From Pseudopedobacter sp043763845 (lineage in GTDB: Bacteria > Bacteroidota > Bacteroidia > Sphingobacteriales > Sphingobacteriaceae), in assembly GCA_043763845.1 (NCBI GenBank), contig JAYULE010000153.1, forward strand, positions 1 to 8,719: a stretch of DNA of 8,719 nt, given 5' to 3'. The notes beneath the pieces are model-generated. The model saw only the letters and a list, made by a program, of their open reading frames with translations. It made no database searches and was not told the DNA's origin. Positions 1 to 6,451 of this stretch are shown piece after piece. Each line of letters starts with the position of its first letter. The first letter of the stretch is position 1. The translations under genes were made by a program, and so were the position numbers.

Positions 1-1155
1 TCCAGCATCGGGCGTGTCTTGTTGTGTTATTAACCTAAATAAAGTGGTTTTACCTGCTCCATTGGGGCCAATAATACCTACTATTCCTGCTGGCGGAAGC
101 GAAAAAGTTAAGTTTTCGAATAATACTTTATCGCCAAATGCTTTGGTTACACCGTTTGCTTCTATAACTACATTACCCAAACGTGGCCCAGGCGGAATAA
201 ACAATTCTAGTTTTGCTTCACGGTCTCGAGTTTCTTCGGATGCTAGTTTTTCGTAATTTGATAAACGGGCTTTAGATTTTGCGTGACGAGCTTTAGGTGC
301 CATACGTACCCATTCTAGCTCACGTTCTAAACTTTTTTGGCGTTTGCTTTCGGTTTTATCTTCTTGTGCTAAGCGTTTTGCTTTTTGGTCGAGCCAAGAT
401 GAATAATTACCTTTCCACGGAATGCCTTCGCCACGGTCTAATTCTAAAATCCAACCGGCAACATTATCTAAAAAGTACCTATCGTGAGTTACGGCTATCA
501 CGGTACCTTCGTAAAGTTTTAAATGTTGCTCTAACCAATCAATAGATTCGGCATCTAGGTGGTTGGTAGGTTCATCTAACAACAAAACATCGGGCTTTTG
601 AATTAATAAGCGACATAATGCCACCCTTCTTTTCTCTCCACCCGACAAAGTGGCAATTTTTGTATCTCCCTCGGGGCAACGCAACGCATCCATTGCTCGT
701 TCTAGTTTTTGGTCTAGCTCCCATCCGCCCACAGCGTCAATCTCGTCTTGCAATTCGCCTTGGCGTTGCATTAGTTTATCCATTGCATCGGCATCCTCAT
801 AAACCTCGGGCAAACCAAATTTTTCGTTAATATCTTCCTACTCTTTTAGTATATCAATTACGTTTTGTGCGCCCTCTTCTACAATCTCTTTTACAGTTTT
901 ATCTGGGTCTAAATAAGGCTCTTGTGCTAAATATCCCACCGTATAACCAGCATTAAAAACAACATCGCCTTGGTAGGCTTTATCTAACCCTGCAATAATT
1001 TTTAGTACCGATGATTTACCCGAACCGTTTAGCCCAATCACACCTATTTTAGCACCATAAAAAAACGATAAGTATATGTTTTTTAAAACTTGTTTTTGAG
1101 GAGGGTAAATTTTATTAACACCCGCCATTGAGAAAATTATTTTTTCGTCTGCCAT
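1..1155 (-). pseudogene. ettA: EttA, energy-dependent translational throttle ABC-F ATPase; interrupted by an in-frame TAG, 3' end outside window
   Basis: EttA is a cytoplasmic ABC-F ATPase that binds the ribosomal E site and gates entry into elongation according to ATP/ADP. Reading from the ATG at 1155, the first Walker A (GLNGSGKSS) is at residues 41-49 and the Q-loop Gln at 78. After the interruption come LSGGE (170-174), Walker B LLLDEPTNHLD (191-201), the H-loop THD (223-225), the arginine/lysine-rich P-site tRNA interaction motif (about 270-305) and the second Walker A GPNGAGKTT (363-371). Codon 106 (838-840) is TAG; no other stop or frameshift occurs in the 385 codons present. The last 170 or so residues (second signature and Walker B) lie beyond the window, judging by the 555-residue E. 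coli protein. I chose the start at 1155 (MADEKIIF) because it matches the family N-terminus and follows an A-rich leader; an upstream ATG at 1224 would add 23 unrelated residues. As written it yields a 105-residue fragment with one Walker A and no signature. ATGs at 781-783 and 769-771 could only restart a piece lacking the first P-loop. Family assignment is near certain; pseudogene status is not. Confidence 0.85.
838..840 (-). other. In-frame amber codon within ettA
   Basis: The minus-strand codon read from 840 to 838 is TAG. It lies between ...DILKE and EDINEKFGLPEVYEDA with the frame unchanged on both sides. A tyrosine codon (TAT or TAC) is one substitution away, and Tyr fits this position in related EttA proteins as I recall them. 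clpC uses TAG as its real stop immediately before a terminator, so general TAG reassignment is unlikely here. Confidence 0.9.
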
Positions 1156-1250
1156 TTTATTGATTGATATTTTAGTATCAAATATCGTTTTTTTAGTCAG
1201 TATTAAGTAAAAAAGCATTAGCAAAACTTAAATCAAAATAATAAAAGTGC

Positions 1251-1279
1251 TTTGGTTGCATTGTTGATAAATAGGTTTT
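1251..1279 (+). promoter_or_regulatory. Candidate clpC promoter, Bacteroidota type
   Basis: TTTG at 1251-1254 is followed after 17 bases by TAGGTTTT at 1272-1279. This matches the Bacteroidota pattern of TTTG at -33 and TAnnTTTG at -7, except for the last base. It would start transcription at about 1285, giving a leader of roughly 65 bases. It is a motif match only, and AT-rich spacers produce such matches by chance. Confidence 0.4.
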
Positions 1280-1282
1280 AGC

Positions 1283-1310
1283 TAAGATGTTTGTTTTTAC
1301 AAACATTTTA
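1283..1310. repeat. Inverted repeat in the ettA-clpC divergent spacer
   Basis: ATGTTTGT (1287-1294) and ACAAACAT (1299-1306) form a perfect 8-bp inverted repeat around TTTT. It extends outward by four more pairs, one of them G-T, to 1283 and 1310, giving a 12-bp stem. It lies between the candidate clpC promoter and the clpC start. It could be an operator serving either divergent gene or a hairpin at the 5' end of the clpC transcript. It is not the CtsR heptad direct repeat (GGTCAAA type) known for clpC in Firmicutes. Confidence 0.6.
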
Positions 1311-1348
1311 ATACATTAGGGCGTTTAATTGATAGATAAAAATAGATT

Positions 1349-3892
1349 ATGGAAGCAAAATTTTCACCAAGGGTAAAAGATGTTATTTCTTACAGTCGTG
1401 AAGAAGCTTTAAGATTAGGACACGATTATATTGGCACCGAGCACTTGCTATTGGGTTTGATAAGGGAAGGAGATGGAATGGCAATAAAAATTTTAAAGTT
1501 TTTAGGTGTTGATACTTCAAAACTACGCCGATCTGTAGAGGACGCCGTAAAAGGTACAGCCGGTACTACCGTTAATTTAGGCAATATACCATTAACCAAA
1601 CAGGCCGAAAAGGTTTTAAAAATAACCTATTTAGAAGCAAAAATATTTAAAAGCGAAGTAATAGGTACCGAGCATTTGTTGCTATCGGTTTTACGTGAGG
1701 AAGATAATATAGCCTCGCAAATATTGGCACAATACAATTTAAACTACGAAATTTTTAAAGCTGAAGTGGAAAAAAGTAAAACAGGTTTCAAAAACGAAGC
1801 TCCGGGTTCGCCTGCTGGCGGAAGTGAAGACGACTTTAAAGATGATGATGCTTTTTCGGCACCAAAAAAAGTATCCGATATAAAATCGAAAACTCCGGTT
1901 TTAGATAATTTTGGTAGAGATTTAACCCGTATGGCCGAGGATGGGAAACTAGATCCTATTGTTGGTCGTGAGAAAGAAATTGAACGTGTTTCGCAAATAT
2001 TATCTCGTAGAAAAAAGAACAATCCCATATTAATTGGCGAACCTGGAGTGGGTAAATCGGCCATAGCCGAAGGATTAGCCTTGCGTATTGTACAACGAAA
2101 AGTATCGAGAGTGTTGTTTAATAAGCGAGTTGTTACTTTGGATTTAGCTTCTTTAGTTGCTGGTACAAAATATCGTGGCCAGTTTGAGGAGCGTATGAAA
2201 GCAGTAATGAACGAGCTAGAAAAATCGCCTGATGTTATTTTGTTTATTGATGAAATACACACCATAGTTGGTGCAGGTGGTGCTTCTGGATCTTTAGATG
2301 CGAGTAACATGTTTAAACCAGCCTTGGCAAGGGGCGAAATACAATGTATTGGTGCTACAACTTTAGATGAGTATCGCCAATATATAGAAAAAGATGGTGC
2401 ACTAGACCGTAGGTTTCAGAAGGTCATGATTGAACCCGCTACACCTACCGAAACCATCGAAATATTAAACCGCATTAAAGATAAATACGAAGACCACCAC
2501 GGCGTAACTTATACCAACGAAGCTATTGAAGCTTGCGTGAGTTTAACTACCCGTTATATTAGTGATAGGTTTTTGCCCGATAAAGCAATTGATGCTTTAG
2601 ACGAAGCAGGCTCTAGAGTGCATTTAACCAATATACATGTTCCGCAAAATATTATTGACATTGAACAACGTATTGAGTTAATTAAGATTGAGAAAAATAA
2701 AGTGGTGCGCAGCCAAAAATATGAAGAAGCTGCCAAACTCCGCGATACCGAAAAAAATCTTTTAGAGGAACTGGAAAAAGCCAAAACCGAGTGGGAAGCC
2801 GAAACTAAAACCAAGCGTTATGCAGTTACCGAAGATAATGTTGCCGAAGTAGTATCAATGATGACGGGCATACCTGTACAACGTGTAGGCCAAACCGATA
2901 GCCAAAAGCTATTGAATATGGGTGCCAGCATTAACGAAAAAATTATTGGGCAAGATGAAGCCATTAAGAAATTAACCAAAGCCATACAACGTACTAGGGC
3001 TGGTTTAAAAGACCCTAAAAAACCAATTGGCTCGTTTATATTTTTAGGCCCAACAGGTGTTGGTAAAACCGAATTAGCCAAAGAATTAGCTAGGTTTATG
3101 TTTGATACCGACGACTCAATCATACAAATTGATATGAGCGAGTATATGGAAAAATTTGCCGTATCACGTTTGGTAGGTGCGCCTCCGGGCTATGTAGGCT
3201 ACGAAGAAGGTGGCCAACTAACCGAAAAAGTACGCCGCAAACCCTATGCAGTGGTATTGTTAGATGAGATTGAGAAAGCCCATCCTGATGTTTTTAATTT
3301 GCTTTTGCAAGTTTTAGATGAAGGGCAATTAACAGACTCGGCAGGCCGTAAAGTTGATTTTAGAAACACCATCATCATTATGACTTCTAATATTGGCGCT
3401 AGGCAATTAAAAGATTTTGGCCAAGGCGTAGGATTTAATACCGCCACAAAAATACAACAAGCCGATACCTTTAGCAAAACCGTAATTGAAGGAGCATTAA
3501 AAAAAGCTTTTGCCCCCGAATTTTTAAACCGTGTGGATGATGTAATTGTTTTTAACTCGTTAGACAAAGCCGAGATATTTAAAATTATTGATATCGAACT
3601 AAAATCATTGTTTACCCGTATTAGTGCTTTAGGTTATGAAATTAAACTAACCGACGAAGCCAAAGAACACATTGCCGAAAAAGGTTTTGATGCCAATTTT
3701 GGTGCAAGGCCGCTAAAACGAGCCATACAAAAGTTTTTAGAAGACCCAATTGCCGAAGAAATATTAAAAGGCGAAATTACCCAAGGCGATACAATGGAAG
3801 TTGGTTTTGATAAAGAAAAACAAGAGATTGTGGTGGTTGGTAAAATAAGTAAGAAAAAGAAGAAAAAGGAAGAAGAGAAAGAAGGAGAGTAG
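1349..3892 (+). CDS. clpC: ClpC, AAA+ unfoldase subunit of the Clp protease
   Basis: ClpC is a cytoplasmic hexameric Hsp100 ATPase that unfolds substrates and feeds them to the ClpP peptidase for protein quality control and regulated proteolysis. The 847 residues show the double Clp-N domain (about 1-145), an acidic Gly/Ser linker (about 145-180), the first AAA+ module with Walker A GEPGVGKS (230-237), Walker B ILFIDE (297-302) and pore-loop KYRG (274-277), and a UVR-like coiled-coil motif (about 457-480) typical of ClpC and absent from ClpA. The second module has Walker A GPTGVGKT (567-574), pore-loop GYVG (614-617), Walker B VVLLDE (635-640) and sensor-2 GARPLKR (785-791). The tripeptide VGF (694-696) lies where ClpC carries its ClpP-docking loop, so this is a protease partner rather than ClpB. 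The C-terminus ends in a Lys/Glu-only tail (about 835-847). The start ATG follows an AT-rich leader without a Shine-Dalgarno box. It is transcribed alone, divergently from ettA, with a terminator directly after it. No clpP or adaptor gene is in the window. Confidence 0.97.
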   Translation: MEAKFSPRVKDVISYSREEALRLGHDYIGTEHLLLGLIREGDGMAIKILKFLGVDTSKLRRSVEDAVKGTAGTTVNLGNIPLTKQAEKVLKITYLEAKIFKSEVIGTEHLLLSVLREEDNIASQILAQYNLNYEIFKAEVEKSKTGFKNEAPGSPAGGSEDDFKDDDAFSAPKKVSDIKSKTPVLDNFGRDLTRMAEDGKLDPIVGREKEIERVSQILSRRKKNNPILIGEPGVGKSAIAEGLALRIVQRKVSRVLFNKRVVTLDLASLVAGTKYRGQFEERMKAVMNELEKSPDVILFIDEIHTIVGAGGASGSLDASNMFKPALARGEIQCIGATTLDEYRQYIEKDGALDRRFQKVMIEPATPTETIEILNRIKDKYEDHHGVTYTNEAIEACVSLTTRYISDRFLPDKAIDALDEAGSRVHLTNIHVPQNIIDIEQRIELIKIEKNKVVRSQKYEEAAKLRDTEKNLLEELEKAKTEWEAETKTKRYAVTEDNVAEVVSMMTGIPVQRVGQTDSQKLLNMGASINEKIIGQDEAIKKLTKAIQRTRAGLKDPKKPIGSFIFLGPTGVGKTELAKELARFMFDTDDSIIQIDMSEYMEKFAVSRLVGAPPGYVGYEEGGQLTEKVRRKPYAVVLLDEIEKAHPDVFNLLLQVLDEGQLTDSAGRKVDFRNTIIIMTSNIGARQLKDFGQGVGFNTATKIQQADTFSKTVIEGALKKAFAPEFLNRVDDVIVFNSLDKAEIFKIIDIELKSLFTRISALGYEIKLTDEAKEHIAEKGFDANFGARPLKRAIQKFLEDPIAEEILKGEITQGDTMEVGFDKEKQEIVVVGKISKKKKKKEEEKEGE

Positions 3893-3933
3893 CGTAAAAA
3901 AAGGGGAACTGGAAAGTTTCCCTTTTTTTACGC
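3892..3933 (+). terminator. Intrinsic terminator of clpC
   Basis: A stem of about 18 pairs (3892-3909 with 3916-3933, including one G-T) encloses a 6-base loop. A run of seven A on the left arm pairs with seven T on the right, so the G/C block is followed by a T tract. The stem begins at the last base of the clpC TAG stop codon, so there is no spacer. The near-symmetrical A/T arms could in principle act in both directions. Confidence 0.85.
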
Positions 3934-4068
3934 CATTAAATTTATTTTATGTAACAAAATTTAAATCTTTAAATTAAATATTACTAAAATTACATGAATA
4001 GGGCTCTTGTTTCATAAAATTAACAATAATTTGAGATTTATTGTAACATTAATTTAACATTTGCGTAT

Positions 4069-4076
4069 TATATTTG
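4069..4076 (+). promoter_or_regulatory. Candidate -7 promoter element of the small zinc-ribbon gene
   Basis: TATATTTG is an exact match to the Bacteroidota -7 motif TAnnTTTG. No TTTG sits at the expected distance upstream; the nearest TTG, at 4041-4043, is about 25 bases away. Transcription would begin near 4082, inside the longest reading frame, which favours translation from the ATG at 4105. Confidence 0.4.
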
Positions 4077-4077
4077 T

Positions 4078-4293
4078 ATGTCACATTTAAACAACCACAA
4101 TAAAATGGCTCTAACTCTATCTACAAACAATATTACAGTCGAGGCTAAGCCTAAATGCAGAGGGTGTAAACGAATATTGGATAACCGAATACCACGAGCG
4201 AAAATTGTTAAATTTCTATTTCCCTTTATTTCGTTAAAAAGATACAAATGCACCAACTGCTTACGTACTACCTACCGATATAATTATGAATAA
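4078..4293 (+). CDS. Small two-CxxC (zinc-ribbon-like) protein of unknown function
   Basis: I do not recognise a named family. The 71-residue frame holds two CxxC pairs, C27-RG-C30 and C58-TN-C61, separated by 27 residues. This arrangement suits a single zinc-ribbon or rubredoxin-like knuckle. Between them lie a basic stretch and a hydrophobic patch (KFLFPFI, about 45-51), followed by KRYKCTNC. The layout resembles short Bacteroidota proteins I have seen with a CxxC, an arginine-rich turn, a hydrophobic turn and a second CxxC, but I cannot name a homologue. The N-terminal 20 or so residues are Asn/Thr rich and probably disordered. The start is uncertain: ATG 4105 (giving 62 residues) is preceded by an A-rich leader and lies just downstream of a TATATTTG element, whereas ATG 4078 overlaps the expected transcription start. 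The longer form is reported. The gene stands alone, converging on the sugar kinase. A structural, RNA- or protein-binding role is possible; nothing catalytic is visible. Confidence 0.6.
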   Translation: MSHLNNHNKMALTLSTNNITVEAKPKCRGCKRILDNRIPRAKIVKFLFPFISLKRYKCTNCLRTTYRYNYE

Positions 4294-4392
4294 AATGAAG
4301 TTAAAGTAGCTTTGTTACAATCTATATTCAGATGAATTAATAAATATATTAAATAGATAGTGTAATTTAAAAATTCGTTATTTGAATAATTA

Positions 4393-4413
4393 TATTTGTT
4401 GCAGCTACAAATA
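4393..4413. repeat. Short inverted repeat between convergent genes
   Basis: TATTTGT (4393-4399) and ACAAATA (4407-4413) pair perfectly around a 7-base loop. It lies between the 3' ends of the zinc-ribbon gene and the kinase gene. There is no adjoining G/C-rich stem and only a five-T run eight bases downstream on the plus strand, so it is at best a weak terminator. TATATTTG at 4391-4398 overlaps it and also matches a -7 motif pointing into the kinase antisense strand. The rest of 4294-4429 shows nothing recognisable. Confidence 0.3.
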
Positions 4414-4429
4414 ATTACAATTTTTACCA

Positions 4430-5281
4430 TCAATATTCTTCTCTCTGTTTTATAAAATCAAATAAAGCATCAATAGGTTTCTCTAGAATATGCCCCACAT
4501 TAACTTCATACTGTTCACAAACTTTTAATAACGTTTTTTTAAAATTATAGGCAATTGAGCCTACAAAATGAGTTTTAAATTGTTTATATTTTTGATAGTT
4601 TGTAATATTATTTAAAACATAATCAGTTAAACTGTTTGTAAGTATATTTTGAATATAAGGGTCATCCTCAAGCGCCCCCATAAATAATGCAAAAGATGCT
4701 AAATAATAATTAGCTAACGGTTTTTGATAAATATTTTTAATGACTGTTTCTTTACTTATTTGATAGGTTTTTTGAAAAACGACGGCTAACTTTTCAGGCA
4801 TTTTGTGATATAAAAAATCGGTAATAAGTTTCTTACCAAAGTAAGTACCCGATGCATCGTCGCCTAAAATATAGCCTAAACCGGAGTTTATTTCGCTTAT
4901 ATTATTCCCATCAAAAAACGAAATATTGGACTCGGTACCAATTATGCAATTTAAACCAGCACTACTACCACAAGTAGCGTAAGCAGCACCTGTTAAATCG
5001 GTTTCTACACTTACAAAACCATTTACAAATTTTGATGTGAGTGCATTAGAAACAAATTCTCTCCTATCGGGAGAGTTACAACCCGCACCAAAAAAAAATA
5101 TTTCTTTAATTTTTGAAGCGAAGGGTGCAAATTGATTTAGGTAAGATAGGATACGAAATATTTCTTTTTCGTTTGAAAAAATTGGGTTTATACCCGCCGT
5201 TTGAAAACTTTGAGTATCGCCATTTGGTAATAAAAGTTTCCAATCTGTTTTTGATGATCCGCTATCGGCAACTAATAACAT
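4430..5281 (-). CDS. BadF/BadG/BcrA/BcrD-family ATPase, probable N-acetylglucosamine kinase
   Basis: This is a 283-residue member of the ASKHA (actin/sugar kinase/Hsp70) fold. Bacteroidota relatives are usually annotated as N-acetylglucosamine kinases that phosphorylate amino sugars salvaged from peptidoglycan or chitin using ATP in the cytoplasm. Visible motifs are the phosphate-1 loop DSGSSKTDW (6-13 region), GAGC (65-68), the likely catalytic Asp95 in ETDLTGAA, a phosphate-2 loop GTESN (115-119), GLGYILGDDASG (134-145) and the C-terminal adenosine segment FVGSIAYNF (239-247). Length and ends look complete. Two loops differ from the form I remember: GTGSN is GTESN here and GDEGSG is GDDASG, so nucleotide binding may be altered. 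The start ATG at 5281 begins directly with the first beta strand, and an exact TAnnTTTG element sits about 50 bases upstream. It is a single-gene unit, just downstream of the lspA terminator. The exact sugar substrate is inference; a glucosamine or other hexosamine kinase is also possible. Confidence 0.85.
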   Translation of the reverse strand: MLLVADSGSSKTDWKLLLPNGDTQSFQTAGINPIFSNEKEIFRILSYLNQFAPFASKIKEIFFFGAGCNSPDRREFVSNALTSKFVNGFVSVETDLTGAAYATCGSSAGLNCIIGTESNISFFDGNNISEINSGLGYILGDDASGTYFGKKLITDFLYHKMPEKLAVVFQKTYQISKETVIKNIYQKPLANYYLASFALFMGALEDDPYIQNILTNSLTDYVLNNITNYQKYKQFKTHFVGSIAYNFKKTLLKVCEQYEVNVGHILEKPIDALFDFIKQREEY

Positions 5282-5330
5282 GTATAATATATATTTAACT
5301 GCTTTTTAGGCGTATTTTGTTACATTGTTT

Positions 5331-5338
5331 CAAACCTA
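5331..5338 (-). promoter_or_regulatory. Candidate -7 promoter element of the sugar kinase gene
   Basis: On the minus strand this reads TAGGTTTG, an exact TAnnTTTG match. A TTG lies about 15 bases and a TTTG about 11 bases upstream, both closer than the usual -33 spacing. Transcription would start near 5324 and leave a leader of about 43 bases before the ATG at 5281. It lies downstream of the lspA terminator, giving the kinase its own unit. Confidence 0.45.
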
Positions 5339-5408
5339 TAATATATTTTCAAACAATGGTGTAAAAATAGAATTTATAGATGAAGATGATAATCAAACCA
5401 TATCATAT

Positions 5409-5441
5409 AAAAAAACCCACAACAAAATTGCGGGCTCTTTT
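5409..5441 (-). terminator. Intrinsic terminator of the ileS-traR-lspA operon
   Basis: On the minus strand CCCGCAA (5434-5428) pairs with TTGTGGG (5422-5416), with one G-T, around a 5-base loop. It is followed at once by seven T (5415-5409). The A/G run before the stem can pair with part of the T run. It begins 28 bases after the lspA stop codon. Confidence 0.85.
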
Positions 5442-5461
5442 AATAGAATTTTAAGCTATTG

Positions 5462-6064
5462 TTATTCCTCCACAATCTCGCTATTTAGCGATTTTTCAAC
5501 CACCTCCTCTTCTTTAAAATAACGTTTTTGGTACAGTAAAATAAATATTACACCTATAGAAATTGAGGCATCGGCTAGGTTAAAAACTGGCCTAAAAAAT
5601 ATAAATTCTTCGCCTCCCCAAACGGGTACCCACAAAGGGAAATTGCCTTGAATTAACGGGAAATAAAGCATATCAACCACACGGCCGTGAAAAACTTTCT
5701 CGTAACCGTATATAACGCCATACAAAACCGAATCAATAATATTACCCAAAGCCCCTGCAAAAATAAATGCCACATTCATTATTAAACCTCGGTTATATTT
5801 GTTTTTTATAAGGTGTATTAAACCATAACCTATACCACCAACAGCAATAATACGAAAAATTGATAAAGCTAATTTACCCAACTCGCCACCAAACTCCATA
5901 CCAAAAGCCATACCGTTGTTTTCGGTAAAATGTATAATAAACCAATTGCCCAAAACATTAAATTCTTGGCCAAGATACATATTAGTTTTTATCCAAGTTT
6001 TAAGCGTTTGGTCTAAAACTAAAATAAAAAGTATGGCAATAATAGGTTTGTTGTAACCTTTCAT
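5462..6064 (-). CDS. lspA: Lipoprotein signal peptidase (signal peptidase II)
   Basis: LspA is an inner-membrane aspartyl protease that removes the signal peptide of prolipoproteins just before the lipidated cysteine, after Lgt. The 200-residue protein has four likely membrane segments (about 5-23, 63-87, 92-112, 164-178). Conserved blocks are ENNGMAFG (49-55 region), GALGNIID (104-111), GRVVDML with catalytic Asp131, and FNLADA with catalytic Asp165. The catalytic aspartates are 34 residues apart, against about 18 in E. coli. The extra aromatic segment (FPLIQGNFPLWVPVWGG, about 135-151) is, as I recall, usual in Bacteroidota. A charged, Glu-rich cytoplasmic tail follows the last helix. The start lies one base after the stop of the DksA-like gene, so translation is probably coupled. 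It is the last gene of the operon. Bacteroidota are rich in surface lipoproteins, which makes this enzyme central to their envelope. Confidence 0.96.
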   Translation of the reverse strand: MKGYNKPIIAILFILVLDQTLKTWIKTNMYLGQEFNVLGNWFIIHFTENNGMAFGMEFGGELGKLALSIFRIIAVGGIGYGLIHLIKNKYNRGLIMNVAFIFAGALGNIIDSVLYGVIYGYEKVFHGRVVDMLYFPLIQGNFPLWVPVWGGEEFIFFRPVFNLADASISIGVIFILLYQKRYFKEEEVVEKSLNSEIVEE

Positions 6065-6065
6065 T

Positions 6066-6449
6066 TTAATATTGTTTTAACTTGGCTTCCATACTTAAAG
6101 TGGCGTGAGGCACAGCTCTTAAACGCTCCTTAGGAATCAGGTTGCCCGTTTCTCGGCAAATGCCGTACGTTTTGTTTTCTATACGTACCAATGCCGATTC
6201 TAGACTTTCGATAAACTTTTTTTGCCTTGCAGCCAATTGGTTTAATTGTTCTTTTTCTAACGTTGCAGATCCATCTTCTAAGGTTTTGTAAGTACCCGCG
6301 GTATCATCTGTACCGTTAGAGTTAGGGTTGCTCATTGATTTTGCTAGCGATAACAATTCTTCTTGTGCGCTTTTAAGTTTACCTGCTATTAAATCTCTAA
6401 ACTCTTGTAAATCAGTATCTGTATATCTATTTATTGCCGTTTTTCCCAT
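6066..6449 (-). CDS. DksA/TraR-family RNA polymerase-binding transcription factor
   Basis: Proteins of this family insert a coiled coil into the RNA polymerase secondary channel and, in the case of DksA, work with ppGpp to adjust transcription of rRNA and amino-acid genes. This 127-residue protein has a long N-terminal helix (about 11-40), a turn containing DDTA (48-51) where DksA has its acidic tip, a second long helix (about 60-92), and a C-terminal block TYGICRETGNLIPKERLRAVPHAT (94-117) that corresponds to the zinc-finger region. Only Cys98 of the usual four cysteines remains, so zinc binding in the classical form is not expected. A similar degenerate block is, from memory, common in Bacteroidota members. 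It is sandwiched between ileS (2-base gap) and lspA (1-base gap), so all three are co-transcribed. Placement next to ileS hints at a link between isoleucine charging and stringent-type control, but that is inference. I give no symbol because the family has several paralogues. Confidence 0.88.
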   Translation of the reverse strand: MGKTAINRYTDTDLQEFRDLIAGKLKSAQEELLSLAKSMSNPNSNGTDDTAGTYKTLEDGSATLEKEQLNQLAARQKKFIESLESALVRIENKTYGICRETGNLIPKERLRAVPHATLSMEAKLKQY

Positions 6450-6451
6450 TT

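Noticed and set aside
838..840. Genome-wide reassignment of TAG to an amino acid
   Set aside because: clpC ends naturally at TAG directly before its terminator, and none of the other long genes contains an internal in-frame TAG. A local event in ettA is simpler.
1156..1224. Upstream ATG extension of ettA
   Set aside because: The 23 added residues have no counterpart at the EttA N-terminus, and the ATG at 1155 has the better leader and begins the conserved sequence.
1744..2310. Long open frame on the minus strand inside clpC, and others at 2554-2814, 2818-3123 and 3244-3567
   Set aside because: They lie wholly antisense to a strongly conserved AAA+ gene, are Ser-rich translations of the complementary codons, and show no domain of their own.
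3958..3975. Palindrome AATTTAAA-TC-TTTAAATT downstream of clpC
   Set aside because: It is almost pure A/T low-complexity sequence after a strong terminator and has no sign of function.
4040..4321. 9-base inverted repeat ATTGTAACA / TGTTACAAT flanking the zinc-ribbon gene
   Set aside because: Too short and AT-rich to separate from chance, with no target-site duplication visible.
3949..5325. 12-base inverted repeat ATGTAACAAAAT (3949-3960) and its complement (5314-5325) flanking the zinc-ribbon gene and the kinase, suggesting a mobile unit
   Set aside because: The word is nearly all A/T and sits in AT-rich spacers, where chance matches of this length are expected. There is no transposase, target duplication or longer terminal repeat.
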